From contig JAHDFX010000016.1 of assembly GCA_020627965.1 (NCBI GenBank), positions 5,882 to 44,866 on the forward strand: a stretch of DNA of 38,985 nucleotides. The letters are read 5' to 3'. This document shows positions 9,424 through 18,195 of this stretch, in pieces. Source of the DNA: Saprospiraceae bacterium (GTDB lineage Bacteria; Bacteroidota; Bacteroidia; Chitinophagales; Saprospiraceae). A program made the translations under genes and the position numbers. Each line of letters opens with the position of its first letter. Positions within the stretch are counted from its first letter, which is position 1. A model generated the notes under the pieces. It was not told the origin of the DNA and did no database searches. It saw only the letters and a list, made by a program, of their open reading frames with translations.

Positions 9424-9681
9424 GTGTTTTTCGGTGAATTTTTTAATATTTTAATAATTGTTGATGTTTTGTTGCTGTTGGCATCATTCTTCTATTCAGA
9501 TAAATTTTACAAAATAATACGAAACTCAGGCTTCGTAATATCAACAATTTTGATAAAAATTTCATTTTCATCAGTTGGAGTAGTCAGTAATATTCTCGTA
9601 ATCAGTTCTGTTTTATTTGGGTATTTGATACTATTAATTCATAACCTATATGAAAAGAATGATTTGGCTAATAAAGCATAA
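9424..9681 (+). CDS. Small hydrophobic membrane protein, probably lacking its native start
   Basis: Starting from GTG, 85 residues with two or three membrane segments (FFNILIIVDVLLLLASFFY; then STILIKISFSSVGVVSNILV; then VISSVLFGYLILLIHNLY) and a conserved-looking RNSGFVISTILI centre. The frame stays open upstream to 9355 and reads plausible protein (KDYSNGILEFSNINN) without an ATG. A different frame has an ATG at 9392, preceded by AAGGA, giving MEYWNFQT-stop. A frameshift near 9410-9420 would join the two. It therefore looks like a degraded or frameshifted gene, or one using the weak GTG start. I do not recognise the family. Confidence 0.4.
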   Translation: MFFGEFFNILIIVDVLLLLASFFYSDKFYKIIRNSGFVISTILIKISFSSVGVVSNILVISSVLFGYLILLIHNLYEKNDLANKA

Positions 9682-9836
9682 AATGGACTGGCAGCTACCC
9701 GGCATACCAATCGTGTGAAGATATTGGTAAATTAGAGTTAAAGACAGAAAAGTAGTCATATGCAAAAAATCTTTTTACTCTGTTGAGTTTCGATATTAAA
9801 TAATATGAACACGAACACACAATAAATGCAACCATC

Positions 9837-10553
9837 ATGAAGCAACACTACTACTTAGCCTTCCTACTATTTTTCGCTAGCTGTCAGGATCATCAGCATG
9901 AAAATTCTATTCAGTATGCCAATGAAAAGATCAGCATAGACGGTAAGCCCAATGACCATGCCTGGAAGCATACGCATTGGAGAGCAATGGATCAAAGGTG
10001 GTTGGGAAATGAATATTCAAAAGAAGATTTTCAAGGAAGATATAAAGTGACATGGGATCACGATCACTTATATGTACTGGCAGAAATTCATGATGATAAA
10101 CTGATTGATATTCATAAAGATGGCTTAGATAATTATTGGAATGATGACTGTCTCGAAGTATTTATAGACCAGGATGCATCCAAAGGAGATCATCAGTATA
10201 ATTATAATGCATTTGCCTATCATATTGCCCTGGATAACAAAGTTGTGGATATAGGTGTGGATAGTTTGCCACATTATTACGATCATGTTCAATGTATCAG
10301 ACAGACAAAAGGCAATAAGTCTATTTGGGAATTATCAATAGATATTTATGATGATTCCTATCAAATGGAAAAGAACAATAAGAAAACAAGATTGGAGGAA
10401 TTCAAAAAAATAGGCTTCGCTATAGCCTATTGTGACAATGACCAAAGTGAAGAAAGAGAAAATTTTATCGGGAGTGTACTTGTTGAAGGTGAAGACAAAA
10501 ACCGAGGCTGGATAGATGCTGGTGTTTTTGGTCAATATATTTTGGTGAAATAA
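9837..10553 (+). CDS. Lipoprotein with CBM9-like carbohydrate-binding domain
   Basis: A 238-residue lipoprotein with signal sequence and lipobox LFFASC (Cys16). From about residue 25 it follows the family 9-like sugar-binding fold: IQYANEKISIDGKPNDHAWK at the start, KVTWDHDHLYVLAEIHDDKL in the middle, and the NDDCLEVFIDQD strand typical of CBM9-like domains, ending in a GWIDAGVFGQY strand. Proteins of this class sit on the outer membrane of Bacteroidota and usually bind carbohydrate or are appended to glycosidases; here the domain stands alone. No SusC/SusD pair or glycosidase adjoins it, although a PL7 lyase lies about 3 kb away on the other strand. The binding target cannot be read from the sequence. 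Confidence 0.8.
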   Translation: MKQHYYLAFLLFFASCQDHQHENSIQYANEKISIDGKPNDHAWKHTHWRAMDQRWLGNEYSKEDFQGRYKVTWDHDHLYVLAEIHDDKLIDIHKDGLDNYWNDDCLEVFIDQDASKGDHQYNYNAFAYHIALDNKVVDIGVDSLPHYYDHVQCIRQTKGNKSIWELSIDIYDDSYQMEKNNKKTRLEEFKKIGFAIAYCDNDQSEERENFIGSVLVEGEDKNRGWIDAGVFGQYILVK

Positions 10554-10590
10554 GCCCTGATCTAAAGTATGTTTAATTGGGACTTTTATT

Positions 10591-10653
10591 CCTGCCAGTC
10601 ATTTATATACACGCAATAATATTGCCCCGAAAGGGGGTAAATGGCTGGACAGG
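10591..10653. repeat. Nested stem-loop between convergent genes, with GAAA tetraloop
   Basis: The outer arms 10591-10605 and 10638-10653 pair over CCTG-CCAGTCATTTA with one G-U pair and one bulged A. Inside is a second hairpin, CCCC-GAAA-GGGG (10625-10636), closed by a GNRA tetraloop. It lies between the CBM9-like lipoprotein (+) and carB (-), and could end transcription from either side, although neither side has a good T run. Confidence 0.55.
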
Positions 10654-10719
10654 ATAGCCTAAGAACGTTCTAAAGAAAAATACTACGAATTGCGGGGTTG
10701 GAATAAGAATAAATGAAAA

Positions 10720-13536
10720 TTACCTCATCAGAAACATGCTCCGTTTACGATCTAATTCTCGGAAGAAAGGATCATTCAGGTCTTTAATAAAACGAATTGC
10801 TTCACCAGTCGATTTCATTTCTGGTCCCAGGTTTTTATCTACATTCGGGAATTTATCGAAAGAAAAAACGGGAACTTTAATGGCATATCCATCCATTTTA
10901 TTAATCATGTCAAAATCGCTGAGTTTGTGTGTACCCAGCATAACGAGGGTAGCAATTTTGATATAAGGAATATTATAAGCTTTCGCAATAAAAGGCGTAG
11001 TACGTGAACCCCTTGGATTGGCTTCTATTACGTACACTTTTTCATCTTTAATTGCAAATTGAATATTAATAAGTCCTTTGATTTTTAGTGCAAATGCCAG
11101 CTTACGGGTGTATGCTTTCATTTGTTCGATCACATGATCAGACAGGCTGTAAGGCGGAAGTACAGCAGAACTGTCGCCAGAGTGAATACCTGCTGGTTCT
11201 ATATGTTCCATGATACCCATGATATGCACATCCTCTCCATCACAGATCGCATCTATCTCAGCTTCTTTTGCTCTTTCCAGAAATTGGTCAATCAGGATGT
11301 TATTGTCTGGCATATGTTTAAGGATACCAAGTACAGATTTTTCAAGCTCATCGTCATTGATGACAATTCGCATACGCTGACCTCCAAGTACATATGAAGG
11401 GCGAACCAAAACAGGGTAAGTAACACGATTGGCTACAGCCAAAGCTTCATCTGCATCTTCTGCTGCACCATAATCAGGATATGGAATACCTTGCTCCTTC
11501 AGCAAATCAGAAAAGGCTCCACGGTCTTCGGCCAAATCCATAGATTCATAGCTTGTACCTATGATTTTAATACCTTTTTCGTGGAATTTTTTAGCCAATT
11601 TCAGTGCGGTCTGCCCACCCAATTGTACAATAATTCCTTCCGGCTGTTCTAATTCGATGATTTCCTCAATATGCTCCCAAAAAACAGGCTCGAAGTAAAG
11701 CTTATCTGCCACATCAAAATCTGTAGAAACTGTTTCGGGATTGCAATTAATCATGATTGACTCCATGCCAGCTTCCTTGATCGCGAGTAAGCCATGAACA
11801 CAGCAATAATCGAACTCTATACCTTGTCCAATACGATTGGGGCCTGAACCCAAAACAATTACTTTCTTTTTATCGCTGGGAATACTCTCGTTTTCATCAT
11901 CGAAAGTAGAATAATAATAAGGCGTTTGCGCCTCAAACTCGGCAGCACAGGTATCGACTAGTTTGTAAGTACGACGAATACCCAGCTTTTTTCGATGACG
12001 GGTAACCTGCTCTTCTTTGATGCGCATCAACCAGGCAATTTGTGCATCGGAATAACCTACTTGCTTGAGTTGTTTTAGGAAATCATAGTTTAGGTCTTCT
12101 GCCACATTATAGCGTATCAGCTGCTCTTCCATTTTTACCAATCGCTTGATCTGTGATATAAACCAGGGATCAATATGCGTCAGCTTTTGAATCGTGCGGG
12201 CGGGTACACCAAGGCGAAGAGCATCTTTTAGTCTGTAAATACGATCATCACTAGCTTCTTCGAGCCTAGTCATGATATCCTCAGTTTTGATCCATTCTTT
12301 TTTATCTGCTCCCAAGCCCATTCTACCGTTTTCCTGTGACTGACAAGCTTTTTGTAAAGCCTCAAGGAAAGTCCGGCCGATAGCCATCACCTCCCCTACC
12401 GATTTCATTTGTAAGCCTAAGCGGTGGTCGGAGCCATAAAATTTATCAAAATTCCAGCGGGGCATTTTTACAATAACATAATCGAGCGTAGGCTCAAAGT
12501 AAGCTGAAGTTGTTTTGGTGATCTGATTTTTCAATTCATCTAAAGTATAGCCGATTGCCAGCTTTGCAGCAATTTTGGCAATAGGATAGCCCGTAGCTTT
12601 ACTAGCCAGCGCCGATGAACGAGAAACACGTGGGTTGATTTCGATGGGAATAAGTCGTTCGTCTTCCGGGTTTTGAGCAAATTGTACATTACAACCTCCG
12701 GCAAAATTGCCGAGAGAGCGCATCATTTTTATGGCATCATTACGCATTTGCTGGTAAGCGGTATCGGAAAGCGTCATAGCAGGTGCTACAGTGATGCTGT
12801 CGCCTGTATGGATGCCCATAGGGTCCAGGTTTTCTACTGTACAGATAATAACTACATTGTCATTATCATCCCGTAATAATTCCAGCTCAAATTCCTTCCA
12901 GCCAAGCACTGCTTTTTCCACCAGTACTTCGTGAGTTGGTGAAGCATTCAAAGCCCGTCTGAGTGCTTCCTCAAATTCTTCTTTGCGATGTACGAAACCT
13001 CCGCCAGTTCCGCCTAAGGTATAAGATGGGCGTAAAACCAATGGGAAACCGATCTTCTGGGCTGCTTCCAATCCTTCCAAAAATGAATTGGCAATGAATG
13101 AAGGGGCTACCTCCATACCCATGCCGGTTACATGTTTACGGAACATTTCCCGGTTTTCGGTCAATTCAATAGCATCTATATCTACCCCGATCATGCGGAC
13201 ACCATATTTATCCCATACGCCTCTTTTATCGGCATCTATGGCGAGATTCAGGGCAGTTTGCCCACCCATTGTCGGTAAAACCGCGTCAATTTTCCGTTCT
13301 TCAAGTATTTCTTCTATACTTTCTACGGTTAATGGCTTTAGGTAGACATGATCGGCTGTAACGGGATCGGTCATGATCGTGGCCGGATTGGAATTGATCA
13401 AAGTCACTTCAATTCCTTCTTCTCTAAGTGAGCGAGAAGCCTGAGAACCTGAGTAATCGAACTCACAAGCTTGTCCTATAATGATAGGTCCGCTACCGAT
13501 GATCAGTACGGAACGAATAGATGTATCTTTTGGCAT
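10720..13536 (-). CDS. carB: Carbamoyl-phosphate synthase large subunit
   Basis: Makes carbamoyl phosphate from bicarbonate, ATP and ammonia passed from the small subunit, feeding pyrimidine and arginine synthesis. Start MPKDTSIRSVLIIGSGPIII; both ATP-grasp halves are present. The N half has the PTMGGQTALNLA and RPSYTLGGTGGG motifs; the C half has IGQGIEFDYCCVH, QLGGQTALKLA and RPSYVLGGQRMRIV. The protein is 938 residues and stops after EAIRFIKDLNDPFFRELDRKR. The Escherichia coli enzyme (about 1070) continues for about 130 residues as the MGS-like domain that binds UMP, ornithine and IMP. That domain is missing here, which I believe is common in some Bacteroidota, so allosteric control probably differs. 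No carA lies in the window. A TATATTTG element lies 17 bases upstream of the start. Confidence 0.97.
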   Translation of the reverse strand: MPKDTSIRSVLIIGSGPIIIGQACEFDYSGSQASRSLREEGIEVTLINSNPATIMTDPVTADHVYLKPLTVESIEEILEERKIDAVLPTMGGQTALNLAIDADKRGVWDKYGVRMIGVDIDAIELTENREMFRKHVTGMGMEVAPSFIANSFLEGLEAAQKIGFPLVLRPSYTLGGTGGGFVHRKEEFEEALRRALNASPTHEVLVEKAVLGWKEFELELLRDDNDNVVIICTVENLDPMGIHTGDSITVAPAMTLSDTAYQQMRNDAIKMMRSLGNFAGGCNVQFAQNPEDERLIPIEINPRVSRSSALASKATGYPIAKIAAKLAIGYTLDELKNQITKTTSAYFEPTLDYVIVKMPRWNFDKFYGSDHRLGLQMKSVGEVMAIGRTFLEALQKACQSQENGRMGLGADKKEWIKTEDIMTRLEEASDDRIYRLKDALRLGVPARTIQKLTHIDPWFISQIKRLVKMEEQLIRYNVAEDLNYDFLKQLKQVGYSDAQIAWLMRIKEEQVTRHRKKLGIRRTYKLVDTCAAEFEAQTPYYYSTFDDENESIPSDKKKVIVLGSGPNRIGQGIEFDYCCVHGLLAIKEAGMESIMINCNPETVSTDFDVADKLYFEPVFWEHIEEIIELEQPEGIIVQLGGQTALKLAKKFHEKGIKIIGTSYESMDLAEDRGAFSDLLKEQGIPYPDYGAAEDADEALAVANRVTYPVLVRPSYVLGGQRMRIVINDDELEKSVLGILKHMPDNNILIDQFLERAKEAEIDAICDGEDVHIMGIMEHIEPAGIHSGDSSAVLPPYSLSDHVIEQMKAYTRKLAFALKIKGLINIQFAIKDEKVYVIEANPRGSRTTPFIAKAYNIPYIKIATLVMLGTHKLSDFDMINKMDGYAIKVPVFSFDKFPNVDKNLGPEMKSTGEAIRFIKDLNDPFFRELDRKRSMFLMR

Positions 13537-13552
13537 AGTGAAAATTTGGGCG

Positions 13553-13560
13553 CAAATATA
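13553..13560 (-). promoter_or_regulatory. Bacteroidota -7 promoter element for carB
   Basis: TATATTTG on the minus strand fits the Bacteroidota TAnnTTTG -7 consensus. It would start RNA roughly 10 bases before the carB ATG, giving a very short leader. No convincing -33 element is visible. Confidence 0.55.
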
Positions 13561-13612
13561 CGGAATTGCTTGGGAGTAATTAAGGTTTTTTCAAACAACT
13601 CCTATAACATAA

Positions 13613-13641
13613 AACCTCCTATGCAAAAAGCACAGGAGGTT
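13613..13641 (-). terminator. Terminator of the PL7 lyase gene
   Basis: Arms AACCTCCT (13613-13620) and AGGAGGTT (13634-13641) pair perfectly, and TGC/GCA pair inside them around a 5-A loop. In the minus direction the stem is followed by TTTTATG. It lies 35 bp past the stop codon of the lyase and separates it from carB. Confidence 0.75.
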
Positions 13642-13675
13642 CTTGTAATCTCTTATTTCTTTAATCAGTATACAA

Positions 13676-14644
13676 TCAGTCCAGATCAAAGTCTAATCTT
13701 GAAAAGCTCATCTGTGGATTAGAGCCTGAACTCTTGGCTTGCTGGTATGGACCTGCTTTGAAATAGTATCTGTCTTTGATAGAATTGGAATTTCTCCAGG
13801 ATTCATGTACTGTAATCGTTTTTGATTTGCTCTTTCCGGTTGTTTTGTTTTTGATATAATAATTAACTTTCTTGCCATCACCTTTTATATCAAGCTTTAT
13901 ATAGATGCGATCGCCGTTATTAAATGTGCCAATTTCGTAGCTGGTATTTTTCGTTTTTACTGCATATGGAGTACCTTGTTCTGACTTTTTCCCAGTCCTT
14001 GAATCTTCGTATTTGTATGGGCGGTGTGCATATACTACGTAGATTTTGCCATCTATTATTTCTGCTCTTAATAAAGGTCTGCCTGATTCTCCCATGCCTG
14101 AAAGATAGCGGTTATGTATTTGAGCAATCGTTAAACCTCTGCCTGAATCATAAGGTACATGCTTGATAATAGCTTCCGTTCTCATGATGTTTCTTTTATC
14201 AAAATCAACGCTCCCGGACAACTTCAACTCTGATCGGTGATCTTTTGCTCCGTCTGACTTGAGAACCATCCAGCTTGTACCACTTGTGAAGAATTTTCCA
14301 TATTCGCAATGATTCTTAGCATTATAAGCTGAAGAACTGCTCGAACTACTACTGTTATTTCTTTCATATTTTGTGATGTCCAAAGCATCTCTGAACTTAG
14401 AAATATCATAAGGTTTGCGCTCACTACAACTATTAAAACCTCTTAAATCTGTTGCATCACCAGTAGACACATCAGCAATTCTGTCTTCCTTCGCCATTTC
14501 TCCGGGTGAAACATCTTCAATAATAACTTCTTCATGTTGACTTGTCATAAATTCATCCAACAAAACATCTTCTGTGCTACAGCTAAAAATGAAAACAGCA
14601 GAAACAAATAACAAGGCATAAAATTTTATACTTTTCATGGTCAA
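13676..14644 (-). CDS. PL7-family alginate lyase lipoprotein
   Basis: A 322-residue lipoprotein with lipobox FIFSC (Cys22); translation may start at the second ATG, three codons in. An acidic linker (about 25-70) and a run of eight serines (98-105) precede or lie within the start of a polysaccharide lyase family 7 (alginate lyase 2) jelly-roll. The three signature motifs are RSEL (137-140), QIH (175-177) and YFKAGPYQQ (294-302). They carry the Arg, Gln/His and Tyr used to bind uronate and to abstract the C5 proton in beta-elimination. It is expected at the cell surface, cutting alginate or a related polyuronate. No transporter, second lyase or monomer-processing gene adjoins it, so it is an orphan, not part of a complete utilisation locus. 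The serine run falls between the N-terminal strands, an odd place for a linker. Confidence 0.87.
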   Translation of the reverse strand: MTMKSIKFYALLFVSAVFIFSCSTEDVLLDEFMTSQHEEVIIEDVSPGEMAKEDRIADVSTGDATDLRGFNSCSERKPYDISKFRDALDITKYERNNSSSSSSSSAYNAKNHCEYGKFFTSGTSWMVLKSDGAKDHRSELKLSGSVDFDKRNIMRTEAIIKHVPYDSGRGLTIAQIHNRYLSGMGESGRPLLRAEIIDGKIYVVYAHRPYKYEDSRTGKKSEQGTPYAVKTKNTSYEIGTFNNGDRIYIKLDIKGDGKKVNYYIKNKTTGKSKSKTITVHESWRNSNSIKDRYYFKAGPYQQAKSSGSNPQMSFSRLDFDLD

Positions 14645-15129
14645 AATTAAATTTTAAGAGCAAATAACTTCTTAATGTGTGAAAATAAATGATAATGGAA
14701 AGCGTATTATTTGTTTGTTTTTGAAGTATACAACATACGTTTTTGGGTGAATTTTAATATGCCGATCATCAAATACATTTCAAATGTCACATAAAAAGCT
14801 TTAAGCATTTGTTTTTAAAAAACAACAATTGTGACAATCAAATCGCTTTAAAAAATAAAATAAGACGAGCAAAAAAGGATCTTAACATAATAAAAACGCA
14901 ACAAAAAAACATTTTTTTTAATACTAAAACCACCTCTTTTTTCTTAAAATTCTCTTCTTTTCGGCGGTTTAGAAAAGAATTAAGCTGATAAAAATTATTC
15001 ATTATTGTCGTTAACCAAAAGTCTTCAACTTACATTTGCATTAAATTTTATTCTCATTCTTCCAAACCTTATTACTTTTTATTCGTATAAACACTTAATC
15101 AGCCAGACGCTGAGTACACAACAAGGCAC
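14645..15129. other. Long AT-rich divergent intergenic region
   Basis: These 485 bases separate the lyase (-) from the TPR kinase (+). They hold many A and T runs and no reading frame or RNA gene I can support. The only recognisable element is the candidate kinase promoter near 15031. Confidence 0.6.
15031..15038 (+). promoter_or_regulatory. -7 promoter element for the TPR histidine kinase
   Basis: TACATTTG fits TAnnTTTG, with a TTG 23 bases upstream (15005-15007) as a possible -33 element. The predicted leader is about 90 bases. Confidence 0.45.
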
Positions 15130-17424
15130 ATGAGCTTATTGAAGAACATTCTACTATCTATCTTTCTTGTGGGTAGCTGCTACTTTTTGCATGCTGAAAC
15201 TCCCGAGCTGGATAGTCTATATGTGATCATGCATACCACTAGCTCTGATTCTACCCGTGTAGAAATTATGAACTTACTCAGTGAAAAGTTGAAACAAAAA
15301 AATTGGCGAGAAGCCTTAAAACATGCTGAACAGGCTTATGAAATTTCAAAAAAGATAGACCATAAAGAAGAAACAGCAAAAGCACTCTTAAAAATAGGGC
15401 AAATAACCTACAGGAATATAGATAGAGACACTTCCTTATACTACTTTAAACAAGGAGTAAAATTAGCAGAAGAAGAGAATTTATTGGCGCTGGAATATGA
15501 TTATTTTATAGAGTTGGGGCTTTGGCATATGTATAGGTCAAGAGACTCTATTCAGACGGTGCAATATTTTCTGAAAGCAGCAGAAATCAGCAAAATCACT
15601 AAAGACCACATGGGGACAGGGCGTGCTTATGCAAGATTAGCCGCATTATATGCCAGAAAGAGGGATATTGAGCAGAGCGAGAAGTACATGGAATTGAGCA
15701 CGCCGTATTATAAAAAGATCAATGACATATCTTCCATCGCTTTTTATTACGAGGATGTGGGGAGTAGGGTTTGGGCATACAATATGAAGCGAGGAATGGA
15801 TTTCTATCTCAAAGGATTGGAGTATGCTCCCAATAATCCCAATATAAATGTAGGTATTGGTAAAGCATATAGCCTTATTGGAAAGCCGGAGGCTGCACTG
15901 GAATATTTAGAAGATGCAGTAAAAGCCTTTGACCGAAAAAAACAAGTCAGACGTTTAGGCAGCACTTTAGCCTACTTGGCAGATGTACATATTCAATTAG
16001 GGAATTACGAGGAGGCAAATAAGATCAGTGATGAAAATATAGCGCTTTTATCTCCACTTAGTATTAATAAAGAAAAAAGAGCACTTCCCCTTTCTTTCAT
16101 TTCGAAAGGAATCATAAATGAACAGCAAGGGAATATAGACGAAGCACAGCGGTATTATCAAATGGCTCTAGACAAGGCATTGACCATTAGAAGTAGCTAT
16201 GAAAGAGCAAAAGCAAGATTAGTCTTAGGTCAGTTTTATATAGACTCAAACCTTACCGAGGCGGCCTTGTATTGTAGAAAAGCTTTGAAAGATAGTCGAA
16301 AACATGATTATGTGGCCATACAAGTAGAAGCCTGTGATTGTCTTTATCAGGTGTATAAAAAACAAGACAATCATAGTGAAGCGCTAGAGTATTTCGAACA
16401 AAAAGAAGTATTAGCAGCATCTCTTAATGCCCAAAAAGCTACACATACACTCGATATATATGGCAAGCTCGCAGATAAAGACAGAGAAATCGCTTATCAG
16501 CAAAAACTAAAAGACGAGCAACTAAAAAGTCAGTATAAGATCAATAAAATACTTGGCGGTTCTGTTGTTGCCGGGTTTATACTCATTGGTTTCCTGATGT
16601 TAGGTATCCGAAGGATCAGCAACCAAAATAAAGAAATCAAAAAGAAAACCAAAGAACTTGAAAGCACGAATATAAGTCTAGAACGCTCCAATACGGAGTT
16701 AGAACGTTTTGCCTCCATTGTTTCTCATGACTTAAAGACTCCTTTAAAAAATATAGTCGGGTTTACCGGATTACTTAAAAAGAAACTCAATAAGCAAGAA
16801 GAATCGCTCGTTCAAGATGCACTTAAATTCATAGATGATGGTGGGAAAAGAATGGTTAGGCTAATTGACGATGTTCTTGAATATTCTAAATTCTCCAATA
16901 TCGAGGCTACTGATAACACAAAGGTCATCAATGTCAGTCATCTGATAGAGGAAATAACTCAATTGGTATTGATTAATATTGAAGATGGTCAGGTAAAAGC
17001 AGATACCTCAACACTTCCAAATTTAGAGTGGAACTATTCCAAAATATTTCTTCTATTTAAAAATTTCATTGAAAATGGGTTAAAATACAATGAATCATCC
17101 CAACCGCTTGTCAAAATATATGGCAAAAAGAGCCTTGAAGCGTATTGTGTGTGTATTGAGGATAATGGAATAGGCATCAGCAAGGAGTATTTTGATAAAA
17201 TATTTGTCATGTTTAAGCGACTGCATAACCATAAGGAATATGAAGGTACTGGATTGGGGCTGGCTACCTGTAAAAAAATTGTAGAGGAATTTGAAGGCAG
17301 TATTAATATTGATAGTGAAATCGGAAAAGGCACCAAATTTCAGATTTATTTTCCAATTAAAATGATTCATGAATCAGATAATCCTGCAAATTTTAAGGGC
17401 ACTATAGTGCAAAAAACAGGGTGA
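15130..17424 (+). CDS. TPR-containing sensor histidine kinase
   Basis: 764 residues. A signal sequence (1-22, ending FLHA) precedes a periplasmic array of TPR helices, about residues 30-440, with YFKQGVKLAEEEN- and YYQMALDKALTI-type repeats. Then come one membrane helix at about 473-492, a coiled coil (KEIKKKTKELESTNISLERS), and a cytoplasmic HisKA-HATPase pair. The H box is FASIVSHDLKTPLKNI with phospho-acceptor His533, the N box KNFIENGLKYN, the G1 box IEDNGIGI and the G2 box GTGLGLA, so it should be an active kinase. No response regulator adjoins it, so this is an orphan kinase of a type common in Bacteroidota. TPR domains usually bind peptides or proteins, but the signal is unknown. The long AT-rich upstream region could allow complex control. 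Confidence 0.93.
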   Translation: MSLLKNILLSIFLVGSCYFLHAETPELDSLYVIMHTTSSDSTRVEIMNLLSEKLKQKNWREALKHAEQAYEISKKIDHKEETAKALLKIGQITYRNIDRDTSLYYFKQGVKLAEEENLLALEYDYFIELGLWHMYRSRDSIQTVQYFLKAAEISKITKDHMGTGRAYARLAALYARKRDIEQSEKYMELSTPYYKKINDISSIAFYYEDVGSRVWAYNMKRGMDFYLKGLEYAPNNPNINVGIGKAYSLIGKPEAALEYLEDAVKAFDRKKQVRRLGSTLAYLADVHIQLGNYEEANKISDENIALLSPLSINKEKRALPLSFISKGIINEQQGNIDEAQRYYQMALDKALTIRSSYERAKARLVLGQFYIDSNLTEAALYCRKALKDSRKHDYVAIQVEACDCLYQVYKKQDNHSEALEYFEQKEVLAASLNAQKATHTLDIYGKLADKDREIAYQQKLKDEQLKSQYKINKILGGSVVAGFILIGFLMLGIRRISNQNKEIKKKTKELESTNISLERSNTELERFASIVSHDLKTPLKNIVGFTGLLKKKLNKQEESLVQDALKFIDDGGKRMVRLIDDVLEYSKFSNIEATDNTKVINVSHLIEEITQLVLINIEDGQVKADTSTLPNLEWNYSKIFLLFKNFIENGLKYNESSQPLVKIYGKKSLEAYCVCIEDNGIGISKEYFDKIFVMFKRLHNHKEYEGTGLGLATCKKIVEEFEGSINIDSEIGKGTKFQIYFPIKMIHESDNPANFKGTIVQKTG

Positions 17425-17479
17425 TTTTTATACAAAAAAGTTGCAATAAAGCCTGAGTGTAATATCCAGAATTATACGT

Positions 17480-18094
17480 TCAAAACAAAAACATCAATAC
17501 AATAAACTGAGCAGTAAAACCCACTAGATAGCCCCCATAAATATCCTTAGGTTCATGTGCATTTAATATAAGGCGGGAAGTTCCCACCATTCCGGCTAAT
17601 ATCAAGACGACCAGCAGCATGTTTTTCAGATCGTCATAGCTATAATAAAGCATATTGATAATCACCATAGCCACCAAGCCCCCCATACCTACTGCGTGAA
17701 TACTTATTTTAGAAAAAAGATTGAGGAAAAAAGCGAACAGAAGCGCTAATGTTGCACCAATAGCAAATATTTCAAATGAACGTGGGAAAATAGAGGTTTT
17801 GTAAATGATCAAAGCCAGCCAAAAGTAAAATATCAGTGTGGATACATAGGGAATAATGCGCTCTTCCCTATCTTCCATGTGCAGGCTTTCGATCAGCCCC
17901 AGCATGCGCATTAGAACAACGGAGAAAATCGGCAGAATAAAACTAATGACAACAACTTGAATTAGATAGATCATCATATTGTTGGTGCCGCCAAATTGAT
18001 AAGGGTTGACTTGCATCATAAAGAGCAAACCATAGGTCATTATCAATAATGGGTGGAAAACGTAAGATAAAAAATTGGCTATCGCTTTTATCAT
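17480..18094 (-). CDS. PAP2-like integral membrane protein
   Basis: From the ATG at 18094 (MIKAIANFLSYVFHPL) 204 residues are encoded, with about six membrane helices. Two motifs resemble the PAP2 phosphatase core: SKISIHAVGMGGL, in the place of the PSGHA motif, and SRLILNAHEPKDIYGGYLVG, which follows SRxxxxxHxxxDVxxG with His and Asp kept. A lipid-phosphate or undecaprenyl-pyrophosphate phosphatase-like role is possible, but the first motif (KxxxxxxRP) is not obvious; EDREERIIPY may stand in for it. An upstream in-frame ATG at 18217 would add 41 residues of asparagine-rich sequence, but the candidate -7 element at 18136-18143 lies inside that extension, favouring the shorter form. The gene is divergent from the b5-like gene. 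Confidence 0.7.
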   Translation of the reverse strand: MIKAIANFLSYVFHPLLIMTYGLLFMMQVNPYQFGGTNNMMIYLIQVVVISFILPIFSVVLMRMLGLIESLHMEDREERIIPYVSTLIFYFWLALIIYKTSIFPRSFEIFAIGATLALLFAFFLNLFSKISIHAVGMGGLVAMVIINMLYYSYDDLKNMLLVVLILAGMVGTSRLILNAHEPKDIYGGYLVGFTAQFIVLMFLF

Positions 18095-18135
18095 TGTGCT
18101 GTTTTTGCAATACTTCGTATTGGTTCTTGTTTTTA

Positions 18136-18143
18136 CAAAGATA
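18136..18143 (-). promoter_or_regulatory. -7 promoter element for the PAP2-like gene
   Basis: TATCTTTG on the minus strand, 42 bases before the ATG at 18094, fits TAnnTTTG and supports that start over the upstream one. Confidence 0.5.
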
Positions 18144-18195
18144 TTGAAATTGATATTGTCATTATAATTGAAATTAAAAATTGCATCTTTACTCC

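Noticed and set aside
9680-9836. Short frame MDWQLPGIPIV at about 9681 as a gene
   Set aside because: Only 11 codons with no supporting context; the gap otherwise shows nothing.
13471-13722. Plus-strand frame spanning the carB start and terminator region
   Set aside because: It overlaps the carB N terminus and a clear terminator hairpin and has no recognisable protein features.
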